Assembly (NCBI GenBank): GCA_035380045.1
Contig: DAOSWM010000052.1
Span: 1 to 22,170, forward strand
Length of the DNA stretch: 22,170 bases
Source: DAOSWM01 sp035380045
Lineage (GTDB): Bacteria > Bacteroidota > Bacteroidia > Bacteroidales > Tenuifilaceae
Direction: 5' to 3'
Part shown: one piece after another, positions 1-7,100 of the stretch
How positions within the stretch are numbered: the stretch's first letter is position 1
Layout: every line of letters begins with the position of its first letter
Notes under the pieces: generated by a model
What the model was told of the DNA's origin: nothing
What the model saw: the letters and a program-made list of their open reading frames with translations, nothing else
Database searches by the model: none
Translations under genes and position numbers: made by a program

Positions 1-237
1 ATTTTCTTTATTCTGTGCTAACACATCGTGAATTTGGCTTGAAAACAGAGTGTCGTTTACTGAAAAGGTTAATTCCCTGAGAATTACTCTGTCCTTCGTT
101 ATTCGGTTTCCGGAAATGGTTATTTTTGAGACAATATAAGTAGAGTCGCTAACCTCACCCGAGTATAAAGGGTTTAACGATGCGAAAAGCAGCAAGTTTA
201 ATGTTGCGAATAATACAATGAAATGGAACCGAAACAT
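1..237 (-). CDS. BamA/TamA-family outer-membrane protein, N-terminal part (cut by window edge)
   Basis: Only the first 79 codons are visible. They begin at an ATG (235-237 on the complement) and stay open to base 1. Residues 1-25 form a Sec signal peptide with a hydrophobic core rich in Leu, Phe and Ala. After it comes a POTRA-like start, with IVSKITISGNRITKDRVILREL as the strand-helix pattern and then a typical DTLFSS turn. Such proteins carry POTRA repeats followed by a 16-strand outer-membrane barrel and act in outer-membrane protein insertion or two-partner secretion. The start lies 8 bp after the stop of the CBS-domain gene, with a GAGGAT ribosome-binding site in the gap, so the two are probably co-transcribed. 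In many Bacteroidota nadK and uppS lie between a CBS gene and bamA; neither is here, so this may be a paralogue rather than the essential BamA. The barrel is outside the window. Confidence 0.72.
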   Translation of the reverse strand, partial: MFRFHFIVLFATLNLLLFASLNPLYSGEVSDSTYIVSKITISGNRITKDRVILRELTFSVNDTLFSSQIHDVLAQNKEN

Positions 238-245
238 GAATATCC

Positions 246-911
246 TCAAATATTTAAATATTTTAAAAGGTTGTTTAACCTATCCTCTAGCAAATCCTCC
301 TCGTCGTCGTGCTTCATGTACGATCCAAGAACAGTATAGTTGTACCGGTAAAATGTTTGCTTAATCGATGTAAGGTCGGTTACATTCAATTTAAGAGTCA
401 GCTCCATTTTTACCGAATTTGGGTTTGAAGTAATGAAGGCTCCAAGAATTTTCGCATCGTTGCCCTCAATTATTTGGGCAATTTGAGCAAAGGAGTAATC
501 GTTCTGATTCAGCTCAATAACAATAATTCCTCCCGGATTTTTTAGTGCCGAAAGCTCTGCGAAGTAGTGTAGCAAGTCGGTTAGCGAAATAACCCCCAAG
601 TAGTTTTTCTTAGGGTCGAGAACGGGAACCAGCGAAAGTTTTAGCCGTGAGGCTATTTCCATAATTTCAAAAACATGCTGCGAATCGAGTACGTAAGGTC
701 TAAGAAGCGATAGGTAGTGGTTTCCCAAGGGTTCCTCCGGCATGTTCAAATCGTAAATGTCGTTCTCTGAAATTAGGCCAAGGAACTCCTTATCGTTCAC
801 AATGGGCAAGTGAGTCACCTTAAAAATATCCATCCAATTCAGGGCGGTTAGGCCGGTGTCGGAGGTTTTTAAAGCCGGAATCACATCCGATAACATCTCT
901 TTTGCTACCAT
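246..911 (-). CDS. CBS-domain pair protein with C-terminal ACT-like region
   Basis: The 221-residue soluble protein has two CBS motifs, at about residues 8-56 (ending in LGLISENDIYDL) and 72-118 (ending in LGVISLTDLLHYF). The last hundred residues contain a GGIIVIEL strand and a pattern resembling an ACT-type regulatory fold. CBS pairs bind adenine nucleotides or AdoMet and usually act as regulatory modules; no catalytic domain is attached here, so the target is unknown. The gene is divergent from pdxJ across a 60-bp spacer holding a symmetric promoter, and is followed after 8 bp by the POTRA protein gene. The same CBS protein beside pdxJ is common in Bacteroidota, which points to a conserved but undefined envelope or metabolic role. 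The ATG start at 911 leaves a leader of about 30 nt from the predicted promoter. Family assignment is firm, function is not. Confidence 0.82.
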   Translation of the reverse strand: MVAKEMLSDVIPALKTSDTGLTALNWMDIFKVTHLPIVNDKEFLGLISENDIYDLNMPEEPLGNHYLSLLRPYVLDSQHVFEIMEIASRLKLSLVPVLDPKKNYLGVISLTDLLHYFAELSALKNPGGIIVIELNQNDYSFAQIAQIIEGNDAKILGAFITSNPNSVKMELTLKLNVTDLTSIKQTFYRYNYTVLGSYMKHDDEEDLLEDRLNNLLKYLNI

Positions 912-936
912 TGAAAAAAGAGTTTAAAATTTCAGC

Positions 937-954
937 TAACTTTGCACAAAGTTA
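937..954. promoter_or_regulatory. Dyad-symmetric bidirectional promoter between the CBS gene and pdxJ
   Basis: TAACTTTG-CA-CAAAGTTA is a perfect 8-bp inverted repeat with a 2-bp centre. Read on either strand, each arm matches the Bacteroidota -7 element TAnnTTTG. The implied starts, about 7 bp downstream of each arm, give leaders of roughly 20-30 nt to pdxJ (ATG 972) and to the CBS gene (ATG 911). The -33 TTTG elements are weak: an ATTG at 910-913 serves the plus strand, with a long spacer. This is inferred from sequence only. Confidence 0.6.
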
Positions 955-971
955 ACCTCAAATTAATTGAA

Positions 972-1691
972 ATGGCACGTTTAAGTGTAAATATTAATAA
1001 AATTGCAACCCTTCGTAATGCTCGAGGTGGTAACATTCCAAACGTCTTAAAGGCAGCCATTGATTGTCAATGTTATGGCGCCGAGGGAATTACGGTACAT
1101 CCTCGTCCCGATGAGCGCCACATTCGCTATCAGGATGTTAGGGATATTTCGCCCATAATTACCACCGAATTCAACATTGAGGGAAACCCTACGGAAAACT
1201 TCACAAAAATTGTGCTAGAAGTTTTACCCAATCAGGTTACTTTAGTTCCCGATGCTCCTTCGGCAATCACATCCAACGCCGGATGGGATACTAAGATAAA
1301 CAATGATTACCTAAAGAATGTTGTTTCAGTCTTCAAAAAAGCGGGAATCAGAACCTCAATTTTTGTTGATCCCAATGCCGAAATGGTTAAATACGCTGCC
1401 GAAACAGGAACCGATAGGGTTGAACTTTACACCGAACCTTACGCCACAAACTACGAGTTAAACCGTGAGAAAGCGATTGCCCCTTTTGTGGAGGCAGCTG
1501 AGGTTGCTAAGCAAATGGGATTAGGAATTAACGCGGGTCACGACCTAAATCTCGACAATCTGAAGTATTTCATCGAAACTATTCCTTGGACTTTAGAGGT
1601 TTCTATTGGCCATGCACTTATTGCCGATGCTCTTTACCTTGGGCTTGAGAATACTATTCAAATGTACCTACGGTTGGCCAGAACGGTTTAG
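972..1691 (+). CDS. pdxJ: Pyridoxine 5'-phosphate synthase
   Basis: PdxJ condenses 1-deoxy-D-xylulose 5-phosphate with 3-amino-2-oxopropyl phosphate to pyridoxine 5'-phosphate, the last ring-forming step of DXP-dependent vitamin B6 synthesis in the cytosol. The protein starts MARLSVNINKIATLRNARGG and continues with GAEGITVHPRPDERHIR, the phosphate- and substrate-binding core typical of the family. Later come TLVPD, a GTDRVELYTE strand and NAGHDLN near residue 190, all at the expected places of the TIM barrel. From the ATG at 972 the length is 239 residues, normal for PdxJ. The frame is open further upstream to a TTG at 942, but that codon lies inside the promoter palindrome, so I reject it. 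The alpha/beta hydrolase gene begins one base after the TAG, so the two probably share a transcript. Confidence 0.96.
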   Translation: MARLSVNINKIATLRNARGGNIPNVLKAAIDCQCYGAEGITVHPRPDERHIRYQDVRDISPIITTEFNIEGNPTENFTKIVLEVLPNQVTLVPDAPSAITSNAGWDTKINNDYLKNVVSVFKKAGIRTSIFVDPNAEMVKYAAETGTDRVELYTEPYATNYELNREKAIAPFVEAAEVAKQMGLGINAGHDLNLDNLKYFIETIPWTLEVSIGHALIADALYLGLENTIQMYLRLARTV

Positions 1692-1692
1692 T

Positions 1693-2493
1693 ATGGATCT
1701 GTTTTTTCGTGAATTTGGAGAAGGGAAACCGGTTGTTGTTCTACACGGTTTGTACGGTTCGTCCGATAACTGGGTTAGTATAGGCAGGAAACTTGCAGAA
1801 CAGTTCAAGGTGTATTTGGTCGACCAGCGGAACCATGGGCAGAGCTTTCATAGCCCATCGCATACCTATTCCGATATGGCCAACGATTTACTGCAATTTT
1901 TCGAATTGCATAAATTAAATAAAGCAATAATTATTGGCCACTCAATGGGAGGGAAGGTTGCCATGCTCTTTGCCTCACTCCATCCGAATTTGGTTGAGAA
2001 AATGGTTGTTGTTGACATCTCGCCCGGCGGGTACGACGAGTCAAATTCTTTTTCTTCCCAGAAAAGGGGCCACGAACAAATTATTTCCTCCCTGCTTTCG
2101 CTCGATGTTGAAGCGCTTAATTCCCGCCAGCAGGCCGATGAGGCGCTTTCAAAATCTCTTCCCGATGTTCGGGTAAGGCAATTTTTGCTGAAAAATCTCC
2201 AGAGGGATAGGCACGGAAACTTCTTTTGGTCGTTGAATCTAAATGCTGTATCGTCCCATATAAATGATCTGATGGGCCCAGTTTTCACCAATGAAATTGG
2301 TGTTGAAGTATCTACTAAAACACTTTTTATTAGGGGAGAGAAATCGCCGTATATTTCGCAGCAGCATGCTAACGTAATTGAAAATTTTTTCCCAAACAAT
2401 CAGCTAGTTACCATTCCAAATGCAGGGCACTGGGTGCATGCCGAGCAGCCAGAGAGGTTGATTTATGAGTTGAATCGATTTCTATTGCCCTGA
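1693..2493 (+). CDS. Alpha/beta-fold hydrolase (YbfF-like esterase)
   Basis: The 266-residue cytosolic hydrolase has an oxyanion-hole segment VVLHGLYGSSDNW near residues 15-27, a DQRNHGQS turn, the nucleophile elbow GHSMGG with Ser84, and a C-terminal NAGHWVHAEQPE carrying the catalytic His246. This order, the length and the lack of a signal peptide fit the YbfF group of small acyl-ester or acyl-CoA esterases; the substrate cannot be read from sequence. I chose the ATG at 1693 because homology to the fold begins directly there and it follows the pdxJ stop by one base, suggesting translational coupling. The frame is open back to 1606 inside pdxJ, but that extension has no hydrolase character. 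Its stop is one base from the stop of the convergent exonuclease gene. Confidence 0.88.
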   Translation: MDLFFREFGEGKPVVVLHGLYGSSDNWVSIGRKLAEQFKVYLVDQRNHGQSFHSPSHTYSDMANDLLQFFELHKLNKAIIIGHSMGGKVAMLFASLHPNLVEKMVVVDISPGGYDESNSFSSQKRGHEQIISSLLSLDVEALNSRQQADEALSKSLPDVRVRQFLLKNLQRDRHGNFFWSLNLNAVSSHINDLMGPVFTNEIGVEVSTKTLFIRGEKSPYISQQHANVIENFFPNNQLVTIPNAGHWVHAEQPERLIYELNRFLLP

Positions 2494-2494
2494 T

Positions 2495-3217
2495 CTAATC
2501 GCCTGCTTTCTCAATATTTTCAGGTTCAATTATTGGTTCGTTTCTGTATCGAAGGAATAGCTGTGCAACGGTAAGAGCGTCCTTCTCGCAGTAGTCGACA
2601 ATTCTTTGTAAGTTTTTTTCGGTATAGTAAACTTCTGCAACCTGACTACCATCGATATCATCCTTTGGGGTTGGAATGTTAAAAATGTGCGCCAGCAAGT
2701 TGAGAGAAGTAAAATGCTTGTAGTCTCCAAATTTCCATAGTTCCATGGTGTCGAGAAACTTTACCTCCCATGGTTTCTTTCCGGCAATATCGAGCAGGTT
2801 TGGTAGCGTTACCCCGTTTACTAGCATTCGGCGAGCAATGAACGGAAAATCAAACTCTTTCCCGTTGTGGGCGCAGAGGATAGCATTTGGGCGAGCTGAG
2901 AATTTGTTGAGCATGTCGGCGAACTGGGTGAGAAGCGTTTCCTCATTGTCGCTGGCAAACGATTTAACCCGGAAGTAACTTTTCCCGTCGCGCTGAACGA
3001 TTAACCCAACCGAAATACATATTATTTTGCCAAACTCAGCGTAAATACCAGCCCGCTGGTACACATCTTCTGGAGTTTGCTCATCCTTCACAATATACGA
3101 AGCCTTCTTGTCCCACAGTTTTTTGAACTCATCGGATAAATTGCTGTAGTCCGATTCCTGAGGAACGGTTTCGATATCGATAAAAAGGACATCTTCGGGT
3201 TTAGTGTCTTTCAGCAT
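2495..3217 (-). CDS. Predicted 3'-5' exonuclease of the PolB-like DnaQ fold
   Basis: The 240-residue protein carries the three exonuclease motifs of the DEDD superfamily: Exo I DIETVP with Asp14 and Glu16, Exo II in CAHNGKEFDFPF with Asp123, and Exo III YCEKD with Tyr209 and Asp213. This is the DEDDy arrangement. The middle part with RRMLVNG and FLDTMELWKFGD is typical of the stand-alone family related to the proofreading domain of B-family DNA polymerases, which is common in Bacteroidota. It probably removes 3' nucleotides from DNA or RNA in repair, but no specific role is known to me. It converges tail to tail on the hydrolase gene with one base between stops, so no terminator separates them. 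Upstream lies the repeat-containing gap, which hides its promoter. Confidence 0.88.
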   Translation of the reverse strand: MLKDTKPEDVLFIDIETVPQESDYSNLSDEFKKLWDKKASYIVKDEQTPEDVYQRAGIYAEFGKIICISVGLIVQRDGKSYFRVKSFASDNEETLLTQFADMLNKFSARPNAILCAHNGKEFDFPFIARRMLVNGVTLPNLLDIAGKKPWEVKFLDTMELWKFGDYKHFTSLNLLAHIFNIPTPKDDIDGSQVAEVYYTEKNLQRIVDYCEKDALTVAQLFLRYRNEPIIEPENIEKAGD

Positions 3218-3288
3218 GGCGCAGAATATTTTAGTTTTTTTTCAGTGATAAATGCAGTTTAAAATTCTTGTAATTCAGACAGTACTAT

Positions 3289-3352
3289 TCTCCCTTCTCC
3301 CTTCTCCCTTCTTTTTACTTCATACATCTTCCGTCTTCTGTCTTCCATCTTC
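3289..3352. repeat. Heptad tandem repeats running into the assembly gap
   Basis: Two blocks of 7-bp repeats are visible. The first is three exact copies of TCTCCCT (3289-3309). The second is four degenerate heptads of the form NNTCTTC (3325-3352: CATCTTC, CGTCTTC, TGTCTTC, CATCTTC). The bases right after the gap (3453-3457) are again TCTTC, so the array probably continues through it. On the other strand the units read GAAGGGA and GAAGAYR/GAAGACN. No coding potential is seen. Confidence 0.8.
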
Positions 3353-3452
3353 NNNNNNNNNNNNNNNNNNNNNNNNNNNNNNNNNNNNNNNNNNNNNNNN
3401 NNNNNNNNNNNNNNNNNNNNNNNNNNNNNNNNNNNNNNNNNNNNNNNNNNNN
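3353..3452. other. Assembly gap of 100 N
   Basis: Exactly 100 unknown bases, the conventional filler for a scaffold gap of unknown length. The flanking heptad repeat is the likely reason the assembler stopped. The uridine kinase gene ends at 3473, just beyond the gap, and is complete; the exonuclease gene on the other side is also complete. The true distance between them is unknown. Confidence 0.97.
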
Positions 3453-3472
3453 TCTTCAAACTCCCATCCAAT

Positions 3473-4096
3473 TTACTTATTGTGAGTTTTGTATAGCGTT
3501 CTTTCAATAATTGATGATAGGATGTTAATTGCCACGGAGTTGTTGCCTCCCTGGGGAACAATAATGTCGGCATATCGTTTTGTTGGCTCAATAAACTGCA
3601 GGTGCATGGGTTTAACAGTTTTCTCGTACCTGTCGAGAACCTTATCAACTGAACGGCCACGTTCAACTATATCGCGAAGCACAACCCTCGAGAGCCTGTC
3701 GTCGGCATCGGCATCAACGTATACTTTTATGTCCATCAAATCTCGGAGTTCAGGATTTGTAAACACTAGAATTCCTTCAATAATGATTACTTTCTTAGGA
3801 TGAACTGTAATGGTTTCCTTGGCGCGGGTACAGGTTAGATACGAGTAAATTGGTTGCTCAATGGCTTGTCCCTCTTTGAGTTTGAGTACGTGTTCAACAA
3901 GTAACTCGAATTCAATGGATGAGGGGTGGTCGAAATTCATTTCCTGACGTTTCTCAAGAGGAAGGTGCGAGTTGTCCTTGTAGTAGGAATCCTGCGGAAT
4001 AACAACCATTTCGCCAATTGGAAGGCATTCAACAATTCGCTTCACAACGGTAGTTTTACCCGAGCCTGTGCCTCCGGCAATCCCAATTATAAGCAT
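3473..4096 (-). CDS. udk: Uridine kinase
   Basis: Udk phosphorylates uridine and cytidine to UMP and CMP in pyrimidine salvage. The 207-residue protein starts with MLIIGIAGGTGSGKTT, a P-loop at residues 8-15, followed by the substrate-lid sequence QDSYYKD, the FDHPSS motif, the YSYLTCTRAKET segment and the kinase motif IIIEGILVF. RDIVERGRS is the uridine-kinase arginine region near residue 140. Length and motif order match bacterial Udk closely. A good promoter lies upstream (TTTG, 20 bp, TATTATTG at 4128-4159 on the complement), which gives a leader of about 25 nt. It is divergent from manA and overlaps that gene's promoter. Confidence 0.95.
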   Translation of the reverse strand: MLIIGIAGGTGSGKTTVVKRIVECLPIGEMVVIPQDSYYKDNSHLPLEKRQEMNFDHPSSIEFELLVEHVLKLKEGQAIEQPIYSYLTCTRAKETITVHPKKVIIIEGILVFTNPELRDLMDIKVYVDADADDRLSRVVLRDIVERGRSVDKVLDRYEKTVKPMHLQFIEPTKRYADIIVPQGGNNSVAINILSSIIERTLYKTHNK

Positions 4097-4119
4097 GGTA
4101 AAAACGATTTTTTTATTGT

Positions 4120-4159
4120 TAACTTTGCAATAATAAGTTTATGTTTGCTAAGGTACAAA
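4120..4159. promoter_or_regulatory. Overlapping divergent promoters of udk and manA
   Basis: On the complement, TTTG (4156-4159), a 20-bp spacer and TATTATTG (4128-4135) give a Bacteroidota promoter for udk with one mismatch in the -7 element. On the plus strand TAACTTTG (4120-4127) is a perfect -7 element directed at manA, though no clear TTTG lies upstream. The two -7 boxes abut without a gap, so only one polymerase could occupy the site at a time. The manA leader would be about 100 nt. Confidence 0.6.
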
Positions 4160-4232
4160 TCTTTTTTTCAAAAAGCCGAGTAGCGGTATAAGGTTTGTTA
4201 GCATTGTTATTTAAATTTTTAAAAAGTAAGGA

Positions 4233-5222
4233 ATGAGTAGCAATCTGTATCCACTTAAATTTGAACCTATTCTTAAAAAAAGAATTTGGGGTGGAAGTAA
4301 GCTGGTGAGCGATTATGGTAAAAAGGGGCAGATAGCAGAGGCGCAAATTGGGGAAAGTTGGGAGCTTTCGTCGGTTGAAGGTGATATTTCTGTTGTTTCG
4401 AACGGATTTTTAGCAGGCAATAGTATTCAGGAACTAATTGAAGTTTACATGGGAGACCTTGTAGGGGAGAAAGTTTACGATAAGTTTGGAATCGAGTTTC
4501 CACTTCTCATTAAACTCATCGATGCGAATGAGGATTTGTCGGTTCAGGTTCATCCCAATGATGAGTTGGCAAGAGAGAGGCACCATGCATGGGGGAAATC
4601 GGAATTTTGGCATATTCTTGAATGTGAAGGAAACGCGGAGTTAGTAGCTGGTTTCCATGATAATGTTAGCAAGGAGGTTTTCCTGAAATCTCTTGCAGAA
4701 AGAAAGTTGGATTCAATACTGCGAAAAGTAAACGTAAAAAAGGGCGATTCCCTATATTGTCCGGCTGGCATGGTGCATGCCATTGGTAAAGGAATACTGC
4801 TGGTTGAAATACAGCAAACATCCGATGTAACCTACAGGATATACGATTGGGACAGGAGAGATAATGAAGGTAAACCCCGGGAACTTCACACCGATCTAGC
4901 ACTTGACGCCATTGACTTCGAAAGAAAACCGGATGTTATTTCACAGCAGGATGTGGCGGAGAATGGTTCAAGGCAACTAATTAACAACCAGTATTTCGCT
5001 GTAAATCATATTTCTGCTAGCAGTCCAATTGAGAAATCGACACTAGATTCACAGTCGTTCACAATCTTTTTTTGTATAGATGGTGGTTTTACAGTAAATT
5101 GGTCAAAAAATCAATCGGTTCAAGTAAAAAGGGGAGAACTAGTACTCATTCCTGCGGAGCTTACAACCTATACTTTATTGCCGATTAATGAAACATTTTT
5201 GCTAGAAATTTTTATTCCTTAA
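4233..5222 (+). CDS. manA: Mannose-6-phosphate isomerase, class I
   Basis: ManA interconverts mannose 6-phosphate and fructose 6-phosphate, feeding GDP-sugar synthesis for surface glycans or mannose catabolism. The 329-residue protein has the type I signature: FKRIWGG-like FEPILKKRIWGG at the start, ESWELSS near residue 41, and the zinc ligands Gln105 and His107 in QVHPND, Glu124 in KSEFWHILE, and His182 in CPAGMVHAIG. The GILLVEIQQTSD stretch and YDWDR follow in the second cupin half. Length is that of the shorter Bacillus/Bacteroidota form. The ATG at 4233 is preceded by TAAGGA. It stands alone on the plus strand, and no hairpin terminator with a T-run follows its stop. Confidence 0.95.
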   Translation: MSSNLYPLKFEPILKKRIWGGSKLVSDYGKKGQIAEAQIGESWELSSVEGDISVVSNGFLAGNSIQELIEVYMGDLVGEKVYDKFGIEFPLLIKLIDANEDLSVQVHPNDELARERHHAWGKSEFWHILECEGNAELVAGFHDNVSKEVFLKSLAERKLDSILRKVNVKKGDSLYCPAGMVHAIGKGILLVEIQQTSDVTYRIYDWDRRDNEGKPRELHTDLALDAIDFERKPDVISQQDVAENGSRQLINNQYFAVNHISASSPIEKSTLDSQSFTIFFCIDGGFTVNWSKNQSVQVKRGELVLIPAELTTYTLLPINETFLLEIFIP

Positions 5223-5232
5223 AAAAAGTTAT

Positions 5233-5308
5233 TTACTTTACGTTAAAGTAAGTTCATACAGAAAAAAAGTACGTCTGTAAAAAAATGTATTTTTTATTAC
5301 TTTAAAGT
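5233..5308. promoter_or_regulatory. Paired ACTTTA/TAAAGT palindromes upstream of the SiaB-like gene
   Basis: TTACTTTA-CGT-TAAAGTAA (5233-5251) is a perfect inverted repeat with 8-bp arms, and ACTTTAAAGT (5299-5308) is a perfect palindrome with the same half-sites. Their centres are about 61 bp apart, close to six helical turns. A third inverted repeat, TACAGA...TCTGTA (5257-5279), lies between them. All sit in the 124-bp space between manA and the next gene. This looks like a pair of operators, but that is inference. Confidence 0.4.
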
Positions 5309-5346
5309 GACAGGATTTGATTTTATTTGAGTAATTTCATTTTTTA

Positions 5347-5931
5347 ATGGACAATATAATATACTTTATAAAGTCAACCCTGTCGAGCGACATGGCATCT
5401 AGTGGTTTTCCTCTCATATACAAAGGGGAGATGAACCACCAGATAATGCGTTCATTTGCTTTTATGGCCAACCGTAAAATCGCTGAGAAGAACATCCCTA
5501 CACCCATACGAAAGAAGGTTTTCCACGTAATGATTGAGTGCCTGCAGAATATCACAAAGCACTCAGATGACTTTGACGAGAAGGAGAAGCAGATTGGTAA
5601 CGGGCTGTTCGTTGTTGGGCAAAACAAGGACTCTTTCTACGTTGTGACTGGCAACCTGATTGGAAATGAGAAGATTAAGGTACTAGAGGATAGGATTAAT
5701 CTTCTAAATAATGCAGACAAGGAAAAACTTAAGGAACTTTTTTTGAAACAAATGATGGAGGGGGTTCTAACCGAAAAAGGAGGTGCTGGTTTAGGGTTAA
5801 TTGATATTGCAAGGAAGTCAGGAAGGAAACTCTTTTATCACTTTGTCCCTTACGATAATCACAGGCACTTTTTCCTACTAGTTGTTACTATCCCGATCAA
5901 TTCTTCAGAAGAAGATGGCGGTTCAAACTAG
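5347..5931 (+). CDS. SiaB-family GHKL-type protein kinase (DUF6272-like)
   Basis: The 194-residue protein has a GHKL ATP-binding fold without a phospho-acceptor or transmembrane domain. The N-box is ECLQNITKHS near residues 54-63, and the G-box is KGGAGLGLIDIARKSG near 139-154. The first 30 residues contain the characteristic FPLIYKGEMNH segment. In Pseudomonas SiaB is a serine kinase that phosphorylates the anti-sigma-antagonist-like protein SiaC to set c-di-GMP production and aggregation; the Bacteroidota members are related by sequence. Here no SiaC (DUF1987) or SiaA phosphatase partner lies next to it, so its target must be elsewhere. Palindromic repeats upstream suggest dedicated control. 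The next gene, on the same strand, is 112 bp away and probably separate. Confidence 0.8.
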   Translation: MDNIIYFIKSTLSSDMASSGFPLIYKGEMNHQIMRSFAFMANRKIAEKNIPTPIRKKVFHVMIECLQNITKHSDDFDEKEKQIGNGLFVVGQNKDSFYVVTGNLIGNEKIKVLEDRINLLNNADKEKLKELFLKQMMEGVLTEKGGAGLGLIDIARKSGRKLFYHFVPYDNHRHFFLLVVTIPINSSEEDGGSN

Positions 5932-6043
5932 AAATAATAATGTAGAATTATTCCCCCATAGTGAGTGCTGTTAATGCATTGGGAATATTATAGTTGGTAG
6001 GATTTTTTTTGAAAAATTTTGAATATTTAAGTTTTTTTGCAAA

Positions 6044-7030
6044 ATGAGAAATGCCCTCATCCTTATAGTTCTACTTCTACTTAGTTTCGGAGTTAGAGCG
6101 CAGCTAACCAAAGATGAAGATCAGGAACGTACCCGTATTGCCGAAAGCAAAATTAAAAAATCTATTCAGTGGACTCACAGGTATACAAATAATAAACCTA
6201 ACCCAGATGGTTACAAAACCAGTGAAACACAATACGATAAATTTGGGAATCCGGTTGAAATAATAAACTATCGTTCAAATGGCGATATCTCTTCAAAACT
6301 AGTATATAGGTACGACTCTAACAACCAAAAGTTAGAGTATTTAATGTTTCAAAAGGAAAAAGATGCGAAGGATTTAAAGCTCACATACAAACAAACCTTC
6401 CATTACAACCAGCAAGGGAAGAAAACCCATGAGGTTGTTTTTGATGGAGTTGCCGGATACCGCATTACATACAGTTACTACGCCGATGGTAATAGTAAAG
6501 AAATTGTTAAGTATAACTCTACGAATGCAGTTGCTGAAAAATGGGTTTACACGTATAACGGGAGTAATCAGGAGTTGAAGGTGTATACAGGAGATGATAT
6601 CCTTTCCTACACTGTTCAAAAAAAGTTTGATGCATCAGGAAACGTAATTGATGAGGCAAGGATTAGCTCAAACGGGAAAGAGCAGAAACGTACAACATAT
6701 AATTATAATGCTGAATCAAGGATCTCTCAAATGACCGAGTTTTATTCAGGAAATCTCATTAAAAAGCTATTCTATAAATATAATAATATTGGTGTGGTTA
6801 CCGAGATTCGCCAGCAAAACCCCGACGGCAAAGAGTTTGTTCAGTCAACCTATAAGCATGATTCAAATGGGAATCTACTTGAAGAACGCTGGAGCGAAGA
6901 TAGTAGTGCCAGCGAACTCTCCCATAAACAATCGAAGTATGATAAGGATGGGAATCTGTTAGAGATGGATTCCTACTACGCTCCATATAAGTACCGGGTA
7001 CTGTACAAGTACACATACGAATTCTACTAG
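6044..7030 (+). CDS. Secreted YD/RHS-like repeat protein
   Basis: Residues 1-20 form a Sec signal peptide (hydrophobic LILIVLLLLSFGV, then RAQ). The remaining 308 residues consist of about ten loosely repeated units of 20-35 residues following the pattern Y-x-Y-[DN]-x-x-G-[NK]-x-x-E; examples are YDKFGNPVEI, YDSNGNLLEE-like HDSNGNLLEE and YDKDGNLLEM. This is the beta-strand repeat seen in YD/RHS proteins and in many MORN-like Bacteroidota exports, but there is no RHS core, toxin domain or transmembrane anchor. The protein is probably periplasmic or on the cell surface. It carries neither a lipobox nor a recognisable C-terminal sorting signal. Family resemblance is clear, function unknown. Confidence 0.72.
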   Translation: MRNALILIVLLLLSFGVRAQLTKDEDQERTRIAESKIKKSIQWTHRYTNNKPNPDGYKTSETQYDKFGNPVEIINYRSNGDISSKLVYRYDSNNQKLEYLMFQKEKDAKDLKLTYKQTFHYNQQGKKTHEVVFDGVAGYRITYSYYADGNSKEIVKYNSTNAVAEKWVYTYNGSNQELKVYTGDDILSYTVQKKFDASGNVIDEARISSNGKEQKRTTYNYNAESRISQMTEFYSGNLIKKLFYKYNNIGVVTEIRQQNPDGKEFVQSTYKHDSNGNLLEERWSEDSSASELSHKQSKYDKDGNLLEMDSYYAPYKYRVLYKYTYEFY

Positions 7031-7100
7031 TAATAGGAGATACTACACCCTTCTCGAATTAGAATATGTGGGAATTTTTCCTTCATTAAATAGTATTAAA

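Noticed and set aside
942..971. N-terminal extension of pdxJ from a TTG codon
   Set aside because: The TTG lies in the promoter palindrome, and the family's conserved start matches the ATG at 972.
1866..2399. 177-codon open frame antisense to the alpha/beta hydrolase gene
   Set aside because: The opposite strand encodes a complete hydrolase with its catalytic motifs; the antisense product has low-complexity Ser and Cys content and no family features.
3289..3311. G-quadruplex on the complement of the TCTCCCT repeats
   Set aside because: Only three GGG runs are visible; a fourth would have to come from the gap.
3252..3666. Two open frames that cross the N gap
   Set aside because: They consist of repeat sequence, unknown bases and the antisense of, or an out-of-frame reading over, the udk 3' end.
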